Source of the DNA: Verrucomicrobiota bacterium
GTDB lineage: Bacteria > Verrucomicrobiota > Verrucomicrobiia > Chthoniobacterales > Terrimicrobiaceae
NCBI GenBank assembly: GCA_026398285.1
Contig: JAPLTI010000181.1
Span: 1-6,665 of the forward strand
Direction of reading: 5' to 3'
Length of the DNA stretch: 6,665 nt
In this document: positions 1 to 5,459 of the stretch, piece by piece
Numbering within the stretch: the first letter of the stretch is position 1
Layout of the letters: each line of letters starts with the position of its first letter
The notes under the pieces: model-generated
The model's input: the letters and a program-made list of their open reading frames with translations, nothing else
What the model was told of the DNA's origin: nothing
Databases searched by the model: none
Program-made: the position numbers and the translations under genes

Positions 1-71
1 GGTTCTTTGATCGCTTCTTCGAGGAGGGAATCACCAGCCGGCTGCATGGCCGCCGCATCGCGCTTGTTCAG
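1..71 (+). other. Open reading frame upstream of the CobW-like start; possible N-terminal extension or end of an upstream gene
   Basis: The reading frame of the CobW-like GTPase has no stop from base 3 to its first ATG at 72. It would read FFDRFFEEGITSRLHGRRI and on into the GTPase. This frame looks coding: 17 of 23 third positions are G or C, and the mix of residues is protein-like. A second frame ends in TGA at 73-75 and would give an ATGA overlap with the ATG at 72, but its translation is Ser/Arg/Ala-rich and less convincing. No Shine-Dalgarno sequence precedes base 72. The stretch is therefore either an in-frame N-terminal extension of the GTPase or the end of an upstream gene. The window edge prevents a decision. 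Confidence 0.4.
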
Positions 72-1040
72 ATGACACCACTTGTTCTTGTTGTCGGATT
101 TCTCGGATCTGGAAAAACAACCTTTCTCAAAAATCTCATGCCATCGCTTGCGGTGGAGGGTCTGACGCCGGAGCTGATCATCAATGATTATCAGAACGCC
201 CGCATCGATGCGGAGCAGTTCAGCGATCTCGCCGCCGAGGTGAAGGCGCTCAGCGGCGACTGCGTGTGTTGTGGATCGAGAGACGAATTGCTGGAGGCTC
301 TGCGGGAGTTCCGGCACGAGAGCGGCAGGGTAATGATCGTGGAAACCAATGGCACCACCGATTCCGCGCAGCTTATCGAATCCCTCGCGCTCGATCCCGC
401 CTTGAAAAAATTCAGCCCCCCGGTCCAGCTCTCGATCATCGACGGCAAGCGCTGGCAGCGCCGGTTTTGGCACAACGCCCTCGAGCGCGAGCAGGCCCGC
501 ACAGCCTCTCACATTCACATATCGCGAGCGGATTCCGTCGCGCCAGAGCGCATGGAAGCCGTCTTGGAATCACTGCAGGAATGCGGAGTCAGGGGGAAGA
601 GAACGGATTCGGTTTCCTTCGCCAAGGACCTTGCGCGCATCTCGCAGAGCGCTTCAGAGTCTCATGGCCACTCGCATCCAGCGGGTTGTGGTTGCGGACA
701 CGACACCCACCACAGCCACCCGCACGACTCCCATGGACACGAAGCCCACCACTTCGCCTCCTGTGAGATTCCACTGCCGGAGATTCTGGAGAGAAAGGCG
801 TTCGATGCCCTCATGGGCGACTTGCCTGAAGAGGTCCTACGAGCGAAGGGGCTCGTCGTTTTTAATGACGCTCCAGGCGAGTTTTTTGTTTTCCAAAAAG
901 TCGGATCCGATGACGAGACACGCTTGTTTCCGGTTGGCCGCGAGCCGCGCGTCAAGGCGCCGCTGCTGCTTCTCATCGGGCCCAGTCTTCCGGTCGAGGC
1001 CCTCCGAGAGCGTGTGGCAGGTCTCATGACCCGCCGGTAG
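72..1040 (+). CDS. COG0523/CobW-family G3E GTPase (metallochaperone-like) with His-rich linker
   Basis: The gene encodes 322 residues from the ATG at 72. It is a cytoplasmic G3E P-loop GTPase of the CobW/YjiA/ZNG1 group, whose members handle zinc, cobalt or other metals and deliver them to client enzymes. Visible motifs are Walker A GFLGSGKTT at residues 9-17, INDY at 37-40, the family metal-binding CxCC motif as CVCC at 64-67, a Walker B-like MIVETNG at 88-94, and a degenerate guanine-specificity motif, SRAD at 151-154, where NKxD or TKxD is usual. Residues 198-227 are a His-rich stretch with a CGCG pair, typical of the linker that binds metal. A CobW C-terminal domain follows, at about 230-318, including LRAKG at 256-260. 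The substrate metal and client cannot be read from the sequence, and no zinc-stress gene is visible nearby. The start is uncertain because the frame is open to the left edge. The stop lies 9 bases from the end of the convergent regulator gene. Confidence 0.93.
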   Translation: MTPLVLVVGFLGSGKTTFLKNLMPSLAVEGLTPELIINDYQNARIDAEQFSDLAAEVKALSGDCVCCGSRDELLEALREFRHESGRVMIVETNGTTDSAQLIESLALDPALKKFSPPVQLSIIDGKRWQRRFWHNALEREQARTASHIHISRADSVAPERMEAVLESLQECGVRGKRTDSVSFAKDLARISQSASESHGHSHPAGCGCGHDTHHSHPHDSHGHEAHHFASCEIPLPEILERKAFDALMGDLPEEVLRAKGLVVFNDAPGEFFVFQKVGSDDETRLFPVGREPRVKAPLLLLIGPSLPVEALRERVAGLMTRR

Positions 1041-1049
1041 CAGGACTGC

Positions 1050-1841
1050 TCATATCGGCAGCAGAGTTTGCACCATGTTATCGATGACGCCGGAGGAGAT
1101 CGCGTATCGCGTCAGGCTTGCCGTATCGTGGATGCGCAGTTTGTCCATGAGGTTCTGGCGGTGTTTTTCGACCGTCTTGATGCTGATGTTCAGTTCTCCG
1201 GCGACTTGTTTGTTAGCCGATCCCTCCGCGATGAGTTGGAGCACTTCCACCTCGCGGCTGGTGAGCTTTATCGCCGGCTTGTGGCCGTTGCCGGATGGAA
1301 CTTCATCATAAATCGTCCGCATGCGGCGTGAGATGGCTGGGCTGTGGAAGGTATTGCCCTTCGCCACCTCGTGGATGGCGTGCGTAATGAGATTCGAGGG
1401 CGAGTCCTTGAGCAGGTAGCCATGGATGTCGCCATCGATGACTTGCTGGATATATTGGTCGGTGCCGAAAGCGGTGAGCAGGATGATTCGCACATCCGGC
1501 GCGAGTTGGCGGATCTGGCGGGCAGCTGCAAGGCCATTCAGGCGGGGCATTCCGATATCCATGAGGAGGACGGTCGGGCGTTTCTCAACGGCAAGGTCTA
1601 CCGCCTTTCGGCCATTGTCCGCCTCGCCGATGATCTCGATGGATTTATCCAATTCGACCAGTGAGCGCAGCGCCTCCCGGATGAAGGTGTGGTCGTCCAC
1701 GATCATGAGTCGGATCGTTGCGACCGCCTTCGGCTTGGTTGGTTGGTTCGTGGAGGCGCTGCGTCTGGCTGCCGTGAGAGGCCGCTTGGCTTCACGGGAA
1801 GAGGTTGTTGAGAGGCGTTTCGAAAGAGTGATTTTTTTCAT
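1050..1841 (-). CDS. NarL/LuxR-family two-component response regulator
   Basis: The gene encodes 263 residues: a DNA-binding transcription factor activated by phosphotransfer. The receiver domain covers about residues 43-162, with the acidic pair D49/D50, phosphoacceptor D95 in LLMDIGMP, switch Thr in LLTA at 121-124 and the conserved Lys in LLKD at 143-146. The LuxR-type helix-turn-helix lies at about 190-255, with LTSREVEVLQLIAEG and KTVEKHRQNLMDKL as its hallmarks. The start is firm: an in-frame TAA sits 12 bases upstream of the ATG, and no other ATG, GTG or TTG occurs before M46, which would cut into the first beta strand. The protein therefore has a real tail of about 42 residues, rich in Lys, Arg, Ser and Thr and unusual for NarL regulators. 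No histidine kinase gene is in the window, so it is an orphan as far as can be seen. It is divergent from the hydrolase-PRTase-esterase gene set and is a plausible, unproven regulator of it. Confidence 0.95.
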   Translation of the reverse strand: MKKITLSKRLSTTSSREAKRPLTAARRSASTNQPTKPKAVATIRLMIVDDHTFIREALRSLVELDKSIEIIGEADNGRKAVDLAVEKRPTVLLMDIGMPRLNGLAAARQIRQLAPDVRIILLTAFGTDQYIQQVIDGDIHGYLLKDSPSNLITHAIHEVAKGNTFHSPAISRRMRTIYDEVPSGNGHKPAIKLTSREVEVLQLIAEGSANKQVAGELNISIKTVEKHRQNLMDKLRIHDTASLTRYAISSGVIDNMVQTLLPI

Positions 1842-1920
1842 CGGGGTGTCTTAGTAGCAGTGATGGATTGGCGGGGTAATAGGGTGAATGCGAAGACGGC
1901 CTGAGCCGCTGCGCTCCACA

Positions 1921-1937
1921 TCCCTAAGGGAAATCCC
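1921..1937. promoter_or_regulatory. Candidate operator: alternating TCCC/GGGA half-sites upstream of the response regulator
   Basis: The bases TCCC-TAA-GGGA-AA-TCCC form two overlapping inverted repeats: TCCC with GGGA across 3 bases, and GGGA with TCCC across 2 bases. The site lies about 80 bp upstream of the response regulator start and just after the stop of the small leftward ORF, a position suited to autoregulation. NarL-type dimers bind short inverted repeats, so this is a reasonable candidate. The binding protein is inference; only the symmetry is seen. Confidence 0.3.
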
Positions 1938-1956
1938 GATACGCCCGCCGGTTTCT

Positions 1957-2157
1957 TTATTGGTTGGATGATTTGGCCTCCTCGGCGTGAAATGTGCGGG
2001 CGATGCTGGCGGCACGCTCCATGGCGGCCAGCGTGCGACCTTGGCTGCGAACCTTGCTGTTCACTGTCTTTCCCGCGTTCGTGCGGGCCCGATCATCCCG
2101 GTCGATGTGGATGTGCTCGGTGGGGGCTGTCGTTGTTTTTGATGTTGTTTTTTTCAT
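1957..2157 (-). CDS. Small hypothetical protein, 66 aa, hydrophilic
   Basis: I do not recognise this protein. It opens with MKKTTSKTTTAPTEH, a Lys/Thr-rich tail, and continues as a charged, hydrophilic chain with an Ala/Glu/Arg-rich C-terminal half (about residues 42-62) that could form one helix. There is no signal peptide, membrane segment or Cys. Its first residues resemble those of the response regulator downstream (MKKITLSKR), which may be chance. No Shine-Dalgarno sequence is seen before the ATG, and the frame stays open for some distance upstream, so the start is a choice. It runs in the same direction as the regulator with a 115-bp gap and is divergent from the 98-aa gene. It could be a genuine small protein, or a chance ORF in an otherwise non-coding stretch between 1842 and 2273. 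Confidence 0.45.
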   Translation of the reverse strand: MKKTTSKTTTAPTEHIHIDRDDRARTNAGKTVNSKVRSQGRTLAAMERAASIARTFHAEEAKSSNQ

Positions 2158-2185
2158 GTTTGGATCGGCTTCGAGCCGCTGCTCC

Positions 2186-2214
2186 GCATGCTCAACCGTG
2201 AGGGTTGTGCATGC
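2186..2214. promoter_or_regulatory. Interrupted palindrome (hairpin or operator) in the divergent intergenic region
   Basis: GCATGC at 2186-2191 and GCATGC at 2209-2214 pair as outer arms. CAACC at 2193-2197 and GGTTG at 2203-2207 pair as inner arms around the loop GTGAG, with a single T-T mismatch at 2192/2208. This gives 11 base pairs over 29 bases. It lies 29 bp from the start of the small leftward ORF and 59 bp upstream of the 98-aa gene, where an operator acting on both directions would be expected. A short stem-loop, CGGCT-TCG-AGCCG, sits next to it at 2166-2178. No T-run follows on either strand, so an intrinsic terminator is unlikely. Confidence 0.45.
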
Positions 2215-2273
2215 GATGGGGGGATGACCTTATTGGCGGAAAAGCGAAGCGGGGATTGAGTGCCGTCGAAACT

Positions 2274-2570
2274 ATGACTCACCCAATGCTCGCCAAATTC
2301 GCAATCAACTACACCGTCTTTCCGGAACACAACAAACGCGTGGAGACCCACCACACGGATGATCCTGTCGAGGCAGAGACATTCCTTGTTCAACTTCTCA
2401 CCAGCGGAGCCCGCATCCACTCCATCATGCATGACGGAGTGCCCGTCGAACCTCATCAGTTCGACCGGTTGCTGAAAGTCGCCGCCACCCGAGTGGCCGC
2501 CGAACTCATCAGCCGATCGCTGCACATGGACTACGCCGAAGTGAAACACCGCTTCGGCTTCGCCTCGTAA
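2274..2570 (+). CDS. Hypothetical protein, 98 aa, first gene of the hydrolase/PRTase gene set
   Basis: I do not recognise a family. From the ATG at 2274 it encodes 98 residues beginning MTHPMLAKFAINYTVF. The fold looks like a small alpha/beta protein: a likely beta strand at about residues 7-15, a helix around 31-45, a second strand about 47-54 (ARIHSIMHDG) and a C-terminal helix about 60-84. It has several His residues and no Cys, signal peptide or membrane span. The frame is open upstream to a TTG at 2205, but that extension would run through the palindrome and looks non-coding; an alternative ATG is at 2286. None of these starts has a clear Shine-Dalgarno sequence. The stop is 30 bases before the hydrolase start, on the same strand, so it is probably co-transcribed and may belong to the same stress-related module. 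Confidence 0.7.
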   Translation: MTHPMLAKFAINYTVFPEHNKRVETHHTDDPVEAETFLVQLLTSGARIHSIMHDGVPVEPHQFDRLLKVAATRVAAELISRSLHMDYAEVKHRFGFAS

Positions 2571-2600
2571 ACAATCCGCCTCTTTTCAAAAACACACACC

Positions 2601-3335
2601 ATGCTCAACACGCATCATAAAAACAGCCGCGGCAGGCTCGTGGACACCTTTTCCGGGATCGTCCAAATACCTGTCGATTCCATGCACCTCGAAGCCGAAT
2701 GGATCATGCCACCGAATGCCTCGGGGGTCGTGATCTTCGCCCACGGGAGCGGCAGCAGCCGCCACAGCCGGAGAAACCAGTTCGTCGCCTCAATCCTCCA
2801 TGAATCGGGGGTCGGAACCGTCCTGCTGGACCTCCTCACCCGTCAGGAAGAAAGAAGGGACGCGGCCGATGGGCAACTCCGTTTCGACATCGAAATGCTC
2901 ACCAACCGCCTGATCACCGCTGTGAGGTGGGTGGAAGACCATCCGGCCGCACATGATCAGCCGATCGGCCTTTTCGGCGCCAGCACAGGCGCAGCGGCGG
3001 CCATCGCGGCAGCCTCCATCCTCGGCGACCGCATCAGCGCAGTCGTCTCTCGCGGCGGACGCCCTGATTTGGCCTACGAGCACCTCCGACATGTCACCGC
3101 ACCCACGCTTCTGATCGTGGGCGAGCGCGACGATGCCGTTGTGCGTTTAAACAAGGAGGCCAGTCAACACCTGCGCTGCCTCAAGAAACTCTCCATTGTC
3201 CCAGGCGCCACACACCTTTTTGAAGAGCCAGGCGCCCTGGAAAGGGTGGCAAGCCTCGCCGCATCGTGGTTCAAAAACCACCTCGCACGGGATTCCCGCA
3301 AACAAGAAACACACAGGGAGGTCGTCGAAGTATGA
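2601..3335 (+). CDS. Alpha/beta hydrolase, dienelactone-hydrolase-like
   Basis: The gene encodes 244 residues with the alpha/beta hydrolase layout. An oxyanion-hole motif HGSG is at 48-51, the nucleophile elbow is GASTG with Ser128, the acid is one of the Asp pair in GERDD (Asp177 or 178), and the catalytic His205 lies in GATHLF. The triad is complete, so an active esterase or related hydrolase is likely. The natural substrate is unknown. No signal peptide or membrane segment is seen, so it should be cytoplasmic. Its TGA overlaps the ATG of the PRTase gene (ATGA), which indicates translational coupling. From memory, the same hydrolase type is fused to this same type of PRTase in proteins such as mycobacterial Rv0571c, which supports a shared pathway. 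The ATG at 2601 has no good Shine-Dalgarno sequence. Confidence 0.9.
   Translation: MLNTHHKNSRGRLVDTFSGIVQIPVDSMHLEAEWIMPPNASGVVIFAHGSGSSRHSRRNQFVASILHESGVGTVLLDLLTRQEERRDAADGQLRFDIEMLTNRLITAVRWVEDHPAAHDQPIGLFGASTGAAAAIAAASILGDRISAVVSRGGRPDLAYEHLRHVTAPTLLIVGERDDAVVRLNKEASQHLRCLKKLSIVPGATHLFEEPGALERVASLAASWFKNHLARDSRKQETHREVVEV
3316..3321 (+). promoter_or_regulatory. Ribosome binding site deciding the PRTase start
   Basis: GGGAGG lies 10 bases before the ATG at 3332, inside the end of the hydrolase gene. It supports 3332 rather than the earlier in-frame start at 3266, which would give a long overlap with the hydrolase. Confidence 0.65.
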
Positions 3336-3997
3336 GTGCGCGATTCCAAAACCGCGAGGAGGCCGGGAGAATCCTCGCCGCCAAACTCATGATCTATGCC
3401 AACAGGCCGGAAACAATCGTTCTCGCGCTCCCTCGTGGGGGCGTGCCGATCGGCTATGAGATCGCGAGTGCACTCAACCTGCCGCTGGATGTCATGATCG
3501 TCCGAAAACTCGGCGTGCCCGGACACGAGGAACTTGCCATGGGCGCGATCGCCAGTGGCGGCGTGCGTGTTTTGAACCGCAGCGTCATCGAGAGCCTTCG
3601 CATTCCGCCCGACTCGCTCGAGGTGGTGGAAAAACGCGAAGCCCTAGAATTGATGCGCCGCGAGGCAACCTATCGCGGGAACCGGCAGCCGATTTCGCTG
3701 AAAGGAAAAACCATCATCCTCGTCGATGACGGTGTCGCCACGGGATCGACCATGCGCGTGGCAATCAGCGCGCTCCGCGAGCAGCGCGTGGGGCGGATCA
3801 TCCTGGCCACGCCAGTGGCTCCGCCCACCGTTCGCTGGGAAATGGAGGCGCTGGTGGAGGATTTTGTCGCCCTTGTCATGCCGGAGGATTTCTTTGGCGT
3901 CGGGCAATGGTATGACGACTTCACGCAAGTTTCAGATGACACGGTTTACGAGCTTCTTCGGAAGGGTGCGAAACTTCAACCGTCGGAGGTCGTATGA
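3332..3997 (+). CDS. Type I phosphoribosyltransferase-like protein
   Basis: The gene encodes 221 residues from the ATG at 3332, which overlaps the hydrolase stop and has a Shine-Dalgarno sequence. It has the type I PRTase fold signature: the PRPP-binding loop ILVDDGVATGSTM at residues 129-141, an N-terminal PRGGVPIGYEIA segment at 34-45, and RKLGVPGHEELAMGAIASGG at 58-77. These features mark the uncharacterised PRTase subfamily, distinct from the purine and pyrimidine salvage enzymes. The PRPP-binding acidic pair and the GST of the loop are intact, so catalysis or PRPP binding is plausible, but the acceptor base or substrate is unknown. Members of this subfamily are found fused to dienelactone hydrolase or to erythromycin esterase domains (from memory, Rv0571c and Rv2030c of Mycobacterium tuberculosis), matching the two genes on either side here. 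The TGA overlaps the ATG of the following esterase gene. Confidence 0.93.
   Translation: MSARFQNREEAGRILAAKLMIYANRPETIVLALPRGGVPIGYEIASALNLPLDVMIVRKLGVPGHEELAMGAIASGGVRVLNRSVIESLRIPPDSLEVVEKREALELMRREATYRGNRQPISLKGKTIILVDDGVATGSTMRVAISALREQRVGRIILATPVAPPTVRWEMEALVEDFVALVMPEDFFGVGQWYDDFTQVSDDTVYELLRKGAKLQPSEVV
3985..3989 (+). promoter_or_regulatory. Ribosome binding site for the erythromycin-esterase-like gene
   Basis: GGAGG lies 4 bases before the ATG at 3994 and is part of the 9-mer GGAGGTCGT that also occurs at 3317-3325 before the PRTase start. It supports 3994 as the original start of the esterase gene, in a different frame from most of the surviving coding sequence. Confidence 0.55.
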
Positions 3998-5195
3998 ACT
4001 CCGCTGTGGAAACAATTCGGCGCAGTGCGGATCCGCTGGCCGGCGATGCATCGGACTACGACGCGCTCATCGAACGCTGCCCGACTCGTGGAGGGTAAAT
4101 GAATTTGTAACCGGCTCGGATGGCGACACGGCCGCTGCGGATGCGTTAAGCGGGTTCAAAAGGTTTCCGCAATGGATGTGGAGAAACAGCGATATGCTCG
4201 ACTTCGCAGGTTGGCTCCGCGACCGCAACCTCGACTCTGGAAGCAACGAGGTGGGTTTCTACGGCCTCGACCTCTACAGCCTCAACGAATCGATGAAAGC
4301 CGTCCTCGACTACCTGCGTGAAACCGATCCCGCAGTGGCACGCACATTTTCGCATCGCTACGCGTGCTTCGACCATTTTGGGGGTGACCCAAAGCGTTAC
4401 GGCCTCTTCACCGGCACAGGAATCTCCAAAAGCTGCGAAGACGATGTGGTCGCCGCTCTGGCCGATCTGCGTCGTAAAAAAGGAGCCTGGCTCGGACTCG
4501 ATGGCCACCGCGCTGGGGAGGCCTACTTCTGCGCGGAGCAGAATGCCACCGTCGTTGCCGATGCTGAAAATTACTACCGCACGATGCTACGCGGCGATGT
4601 CGAGTCCTGGAATCTCCGCGACCGGCACATGATGAATACCCTACTGGCCATTTCCTCTCATCTGGAGGCTCTACATGGCCAAGCAAAGATCGTCGTCTGG
4701 GCGCACAACTCCCATATCGGCGACGCCCGCGCCACTCAAATGGGCCATCGCGGCGAGTTCAATATCGGCCAACTCGCGAGGGAACACTTCGGCAGGGAGG
4801 CCGTGCTGATCGGCTTTACCACGCACAACGGCACAGTAACGGCAGCTTCGGATTGGGACGCGCCAGCCGAACGCAAAGCCATTCGCCCTGCCCTCGCCCA
4901 CAGCTGCGAAAAGCTCTTTCACGAAACCGAAATTCCACGCTTCTGGCTGGATTTCTCAAAACACAAGGACGCCGCTGAGTTGCTCCACCATCCGCTTCTC
5001 GAGAGAGCCATCGGAGTTATCTACCGACCTGAAACCGAGCGGGAGAGCCACTACTTCTCAGCAAGTATCTCAGAGCAGTTCGATGCGGTTTTTCATTTCG
5101 ATGAAACCCGCGCCGTCGAACCCCTCGAGCGCACACCGATCTGGGAGGCCGATGGAGTCGCCGAGGTCGATGAGACCTACCCAAGTGGGCTTTGA
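3994..5195 (+). pseudogene. Erythromycin-esterase-family gene, disrupted by an internal out-of-frame deletion
   Basis: The start at 3994 (ATGA overlap with the PRTase, Shine-Dalgarno present) gives MNSAVETIRRSADPLAGDASDYDALIER in one frame, then stops at TAA 4096-4098. The rest of the family sequence, from PDSWRVNEFVTGSD at 4080 to the TGA at 5193-5195, is in another frame. It includes the family's ALSGFKRFPQWMWRN block, YGLDLYS, and the histidine motif WAHNSHIGD at 4698-4724. In intact relatives LIER is followed by a stretch like IGDARFVLLGEASHG and then about 30 more residues up to DWPDSWRVN. Here those roughly 45 codons are absent and the number of bases lost is not a multiple of three. 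The missing block holds the GEASHG Glu and His known to be essential in Ere esterases. The surviving parts total about 398 codons, against about 440 expected when intact. An untranslatable or inactive product is expected. A restart at the in-frame ATG 4176 is possible but would lack the active-site half. An assembly error is the main alternative. Confidence 0.88.
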
Positions 5196-5238
5196 GCAAA
5201 AACAATTCAGAGCCCATTTTCTTGAGACCGGACCGCAC

Positions 5239-5274
5239 AGCGCCGACGCCTATGCCGACGGGGACGTCGGCGCT
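5239..5274. repeat. Perfect 10-bp inverted repeat
   Basis: AGCGCCGACG at 5239-5248 pairs perfectly with CGTCGGCGCT at 5265-5274 around a 16-base loop. The loop contains a second copy of GCCGACG (5254-5260), so the right arm could pair with either copy. The stem is GC-rich and should be stable in RNA on either strand. It could be a transcription end signal for the convergent genes or part of a dispersed repeat family. Confidence 0.6.
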
Positions 5275-5346
5275 CCGTTAAAAATTTGGAGGGTCGTCGT
5301 CCTCGCATGACCCAAGATTCAGCCGCAGAGCAGCGTCAGAGAGGGG

Positions 5347-5365
5347 CATGGTCGTCTCGACCGTG
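5347..5365. repeat. 8-bp hairpin with 3-base loop
   Basis: CATGGTCG at 5347-5354 pairs with CGACCGTG at 5358-5365 across the loop TCT, with one T-G wobble. It belongs to the cluster of dyads in the convergent region. No T-run follows on either strand. Confidence 0.5.
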
Positions 5366-5416
5366 CGGGCGGGGTGATGTCTGAGAGTTGTTCCGCGTTT
5401 ACTGTAGTTGATATTT

Positions 5417-5438
5417 GGGCCATGCCCGAGGATGGCCC
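5417..5438. terminator. Candidate transcription-end hairpin downstream of the fucokinase gene
   Basis: GGGCCAT at 5417-5423 pairs perfectly with ATGGCCC at 5432-5438 around an 8-base loop. It starts 21 bases after the fucokinase stop on the leftward transcript, a fitting place for a terminator. The bases after it on that strand read AAATATC rather than a T-run, so it may be only an mRNA 3'-end stabiliser. Confidence 0.35.
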
Positions 5439-5459
5439 GGACGGTAGGCTTGGAGTGGA

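Larger units (their letters stand above)
5196..5459. other. Convergent intergenic region rich in inverted repeats
   Basis: Between the esterase pseudogene and the fucokinase gene, both ending here, lie 264 bases without a convincing gene. At least four dyads are visible: 5239-5274, 5291-5313 (GGGTC with GACCC, loop 13), 5347-5365 and 5417-5438. A leftward 61-codon frame at 5278-5463 spans most of it, but its composition and lack of any family signal suggest it is not a gene. None of the dyads has a T-run, so classic intrinsic termination is not shown. A REP-like interspersed repeat or a bidirectional transcript-end structure is more likely. Confidence 0.5.

Noticed and set aside
1046..1064. 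CTGCT...AGCAG inverted repeat at the convergent GTPase/regulator ends, as a terminator
   Set aside because: Only 5 pairs with a 9-base loop, no T-run, and it lies mostly within the regulator coding sequence.
1968..2227. Rightward 77-codon frames over the 66-aa ORF
   Set aside because: They are Cys/Arg/Trp/Phe-rich with no motif and would run into the divergent promoter region; likely shadows.
2205..2234. Sigma-70-like promoter (TTGTGC and CTTATT, spacer 18) before the 98-aa gene
   Set aside because: The -10 box matches only half of the consensus, and the pair would overlap the palindrome; too weak to annotate.
2205..2273. Extension of the 98-aa protein to a TTG at 2205
   Set aside because: The start would lie in the inner arm of the palindrome, and the extra residues look like translated intergenic DNA.
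2154..2549. Leftward 131-codon frame opposite the 98-aa gene
   Set aside because: It is a shadow of the rightward gene. The rightward reading has the better protein character and fits the operon.
3266..3331. Earlier in-frame start for the PRTase
   Set aside because: It would overlap the hydrolase by 70 bases. The ATG at 3332 has a Shine-Dalgarno sequence, the ATGA overlap, and the usual family start position.
3726..4079. Upstream part of the long rightward frame that ends at 5195, giving an apparent 489-aa protein
   Set aside because: This part overlaps the intact PRTase gene and translates to Arg/Ser/Trp-rich sequence without family similarity. Only the part from about 4080 on is esterase sequence.
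4080..4110. Programmed frameshift as an explanation for the broken esterase frame
   Set aside because: A frameshift would keep all family residues. Here about 45 codons, including the active-site motif, are absent, so a deletion fits better.
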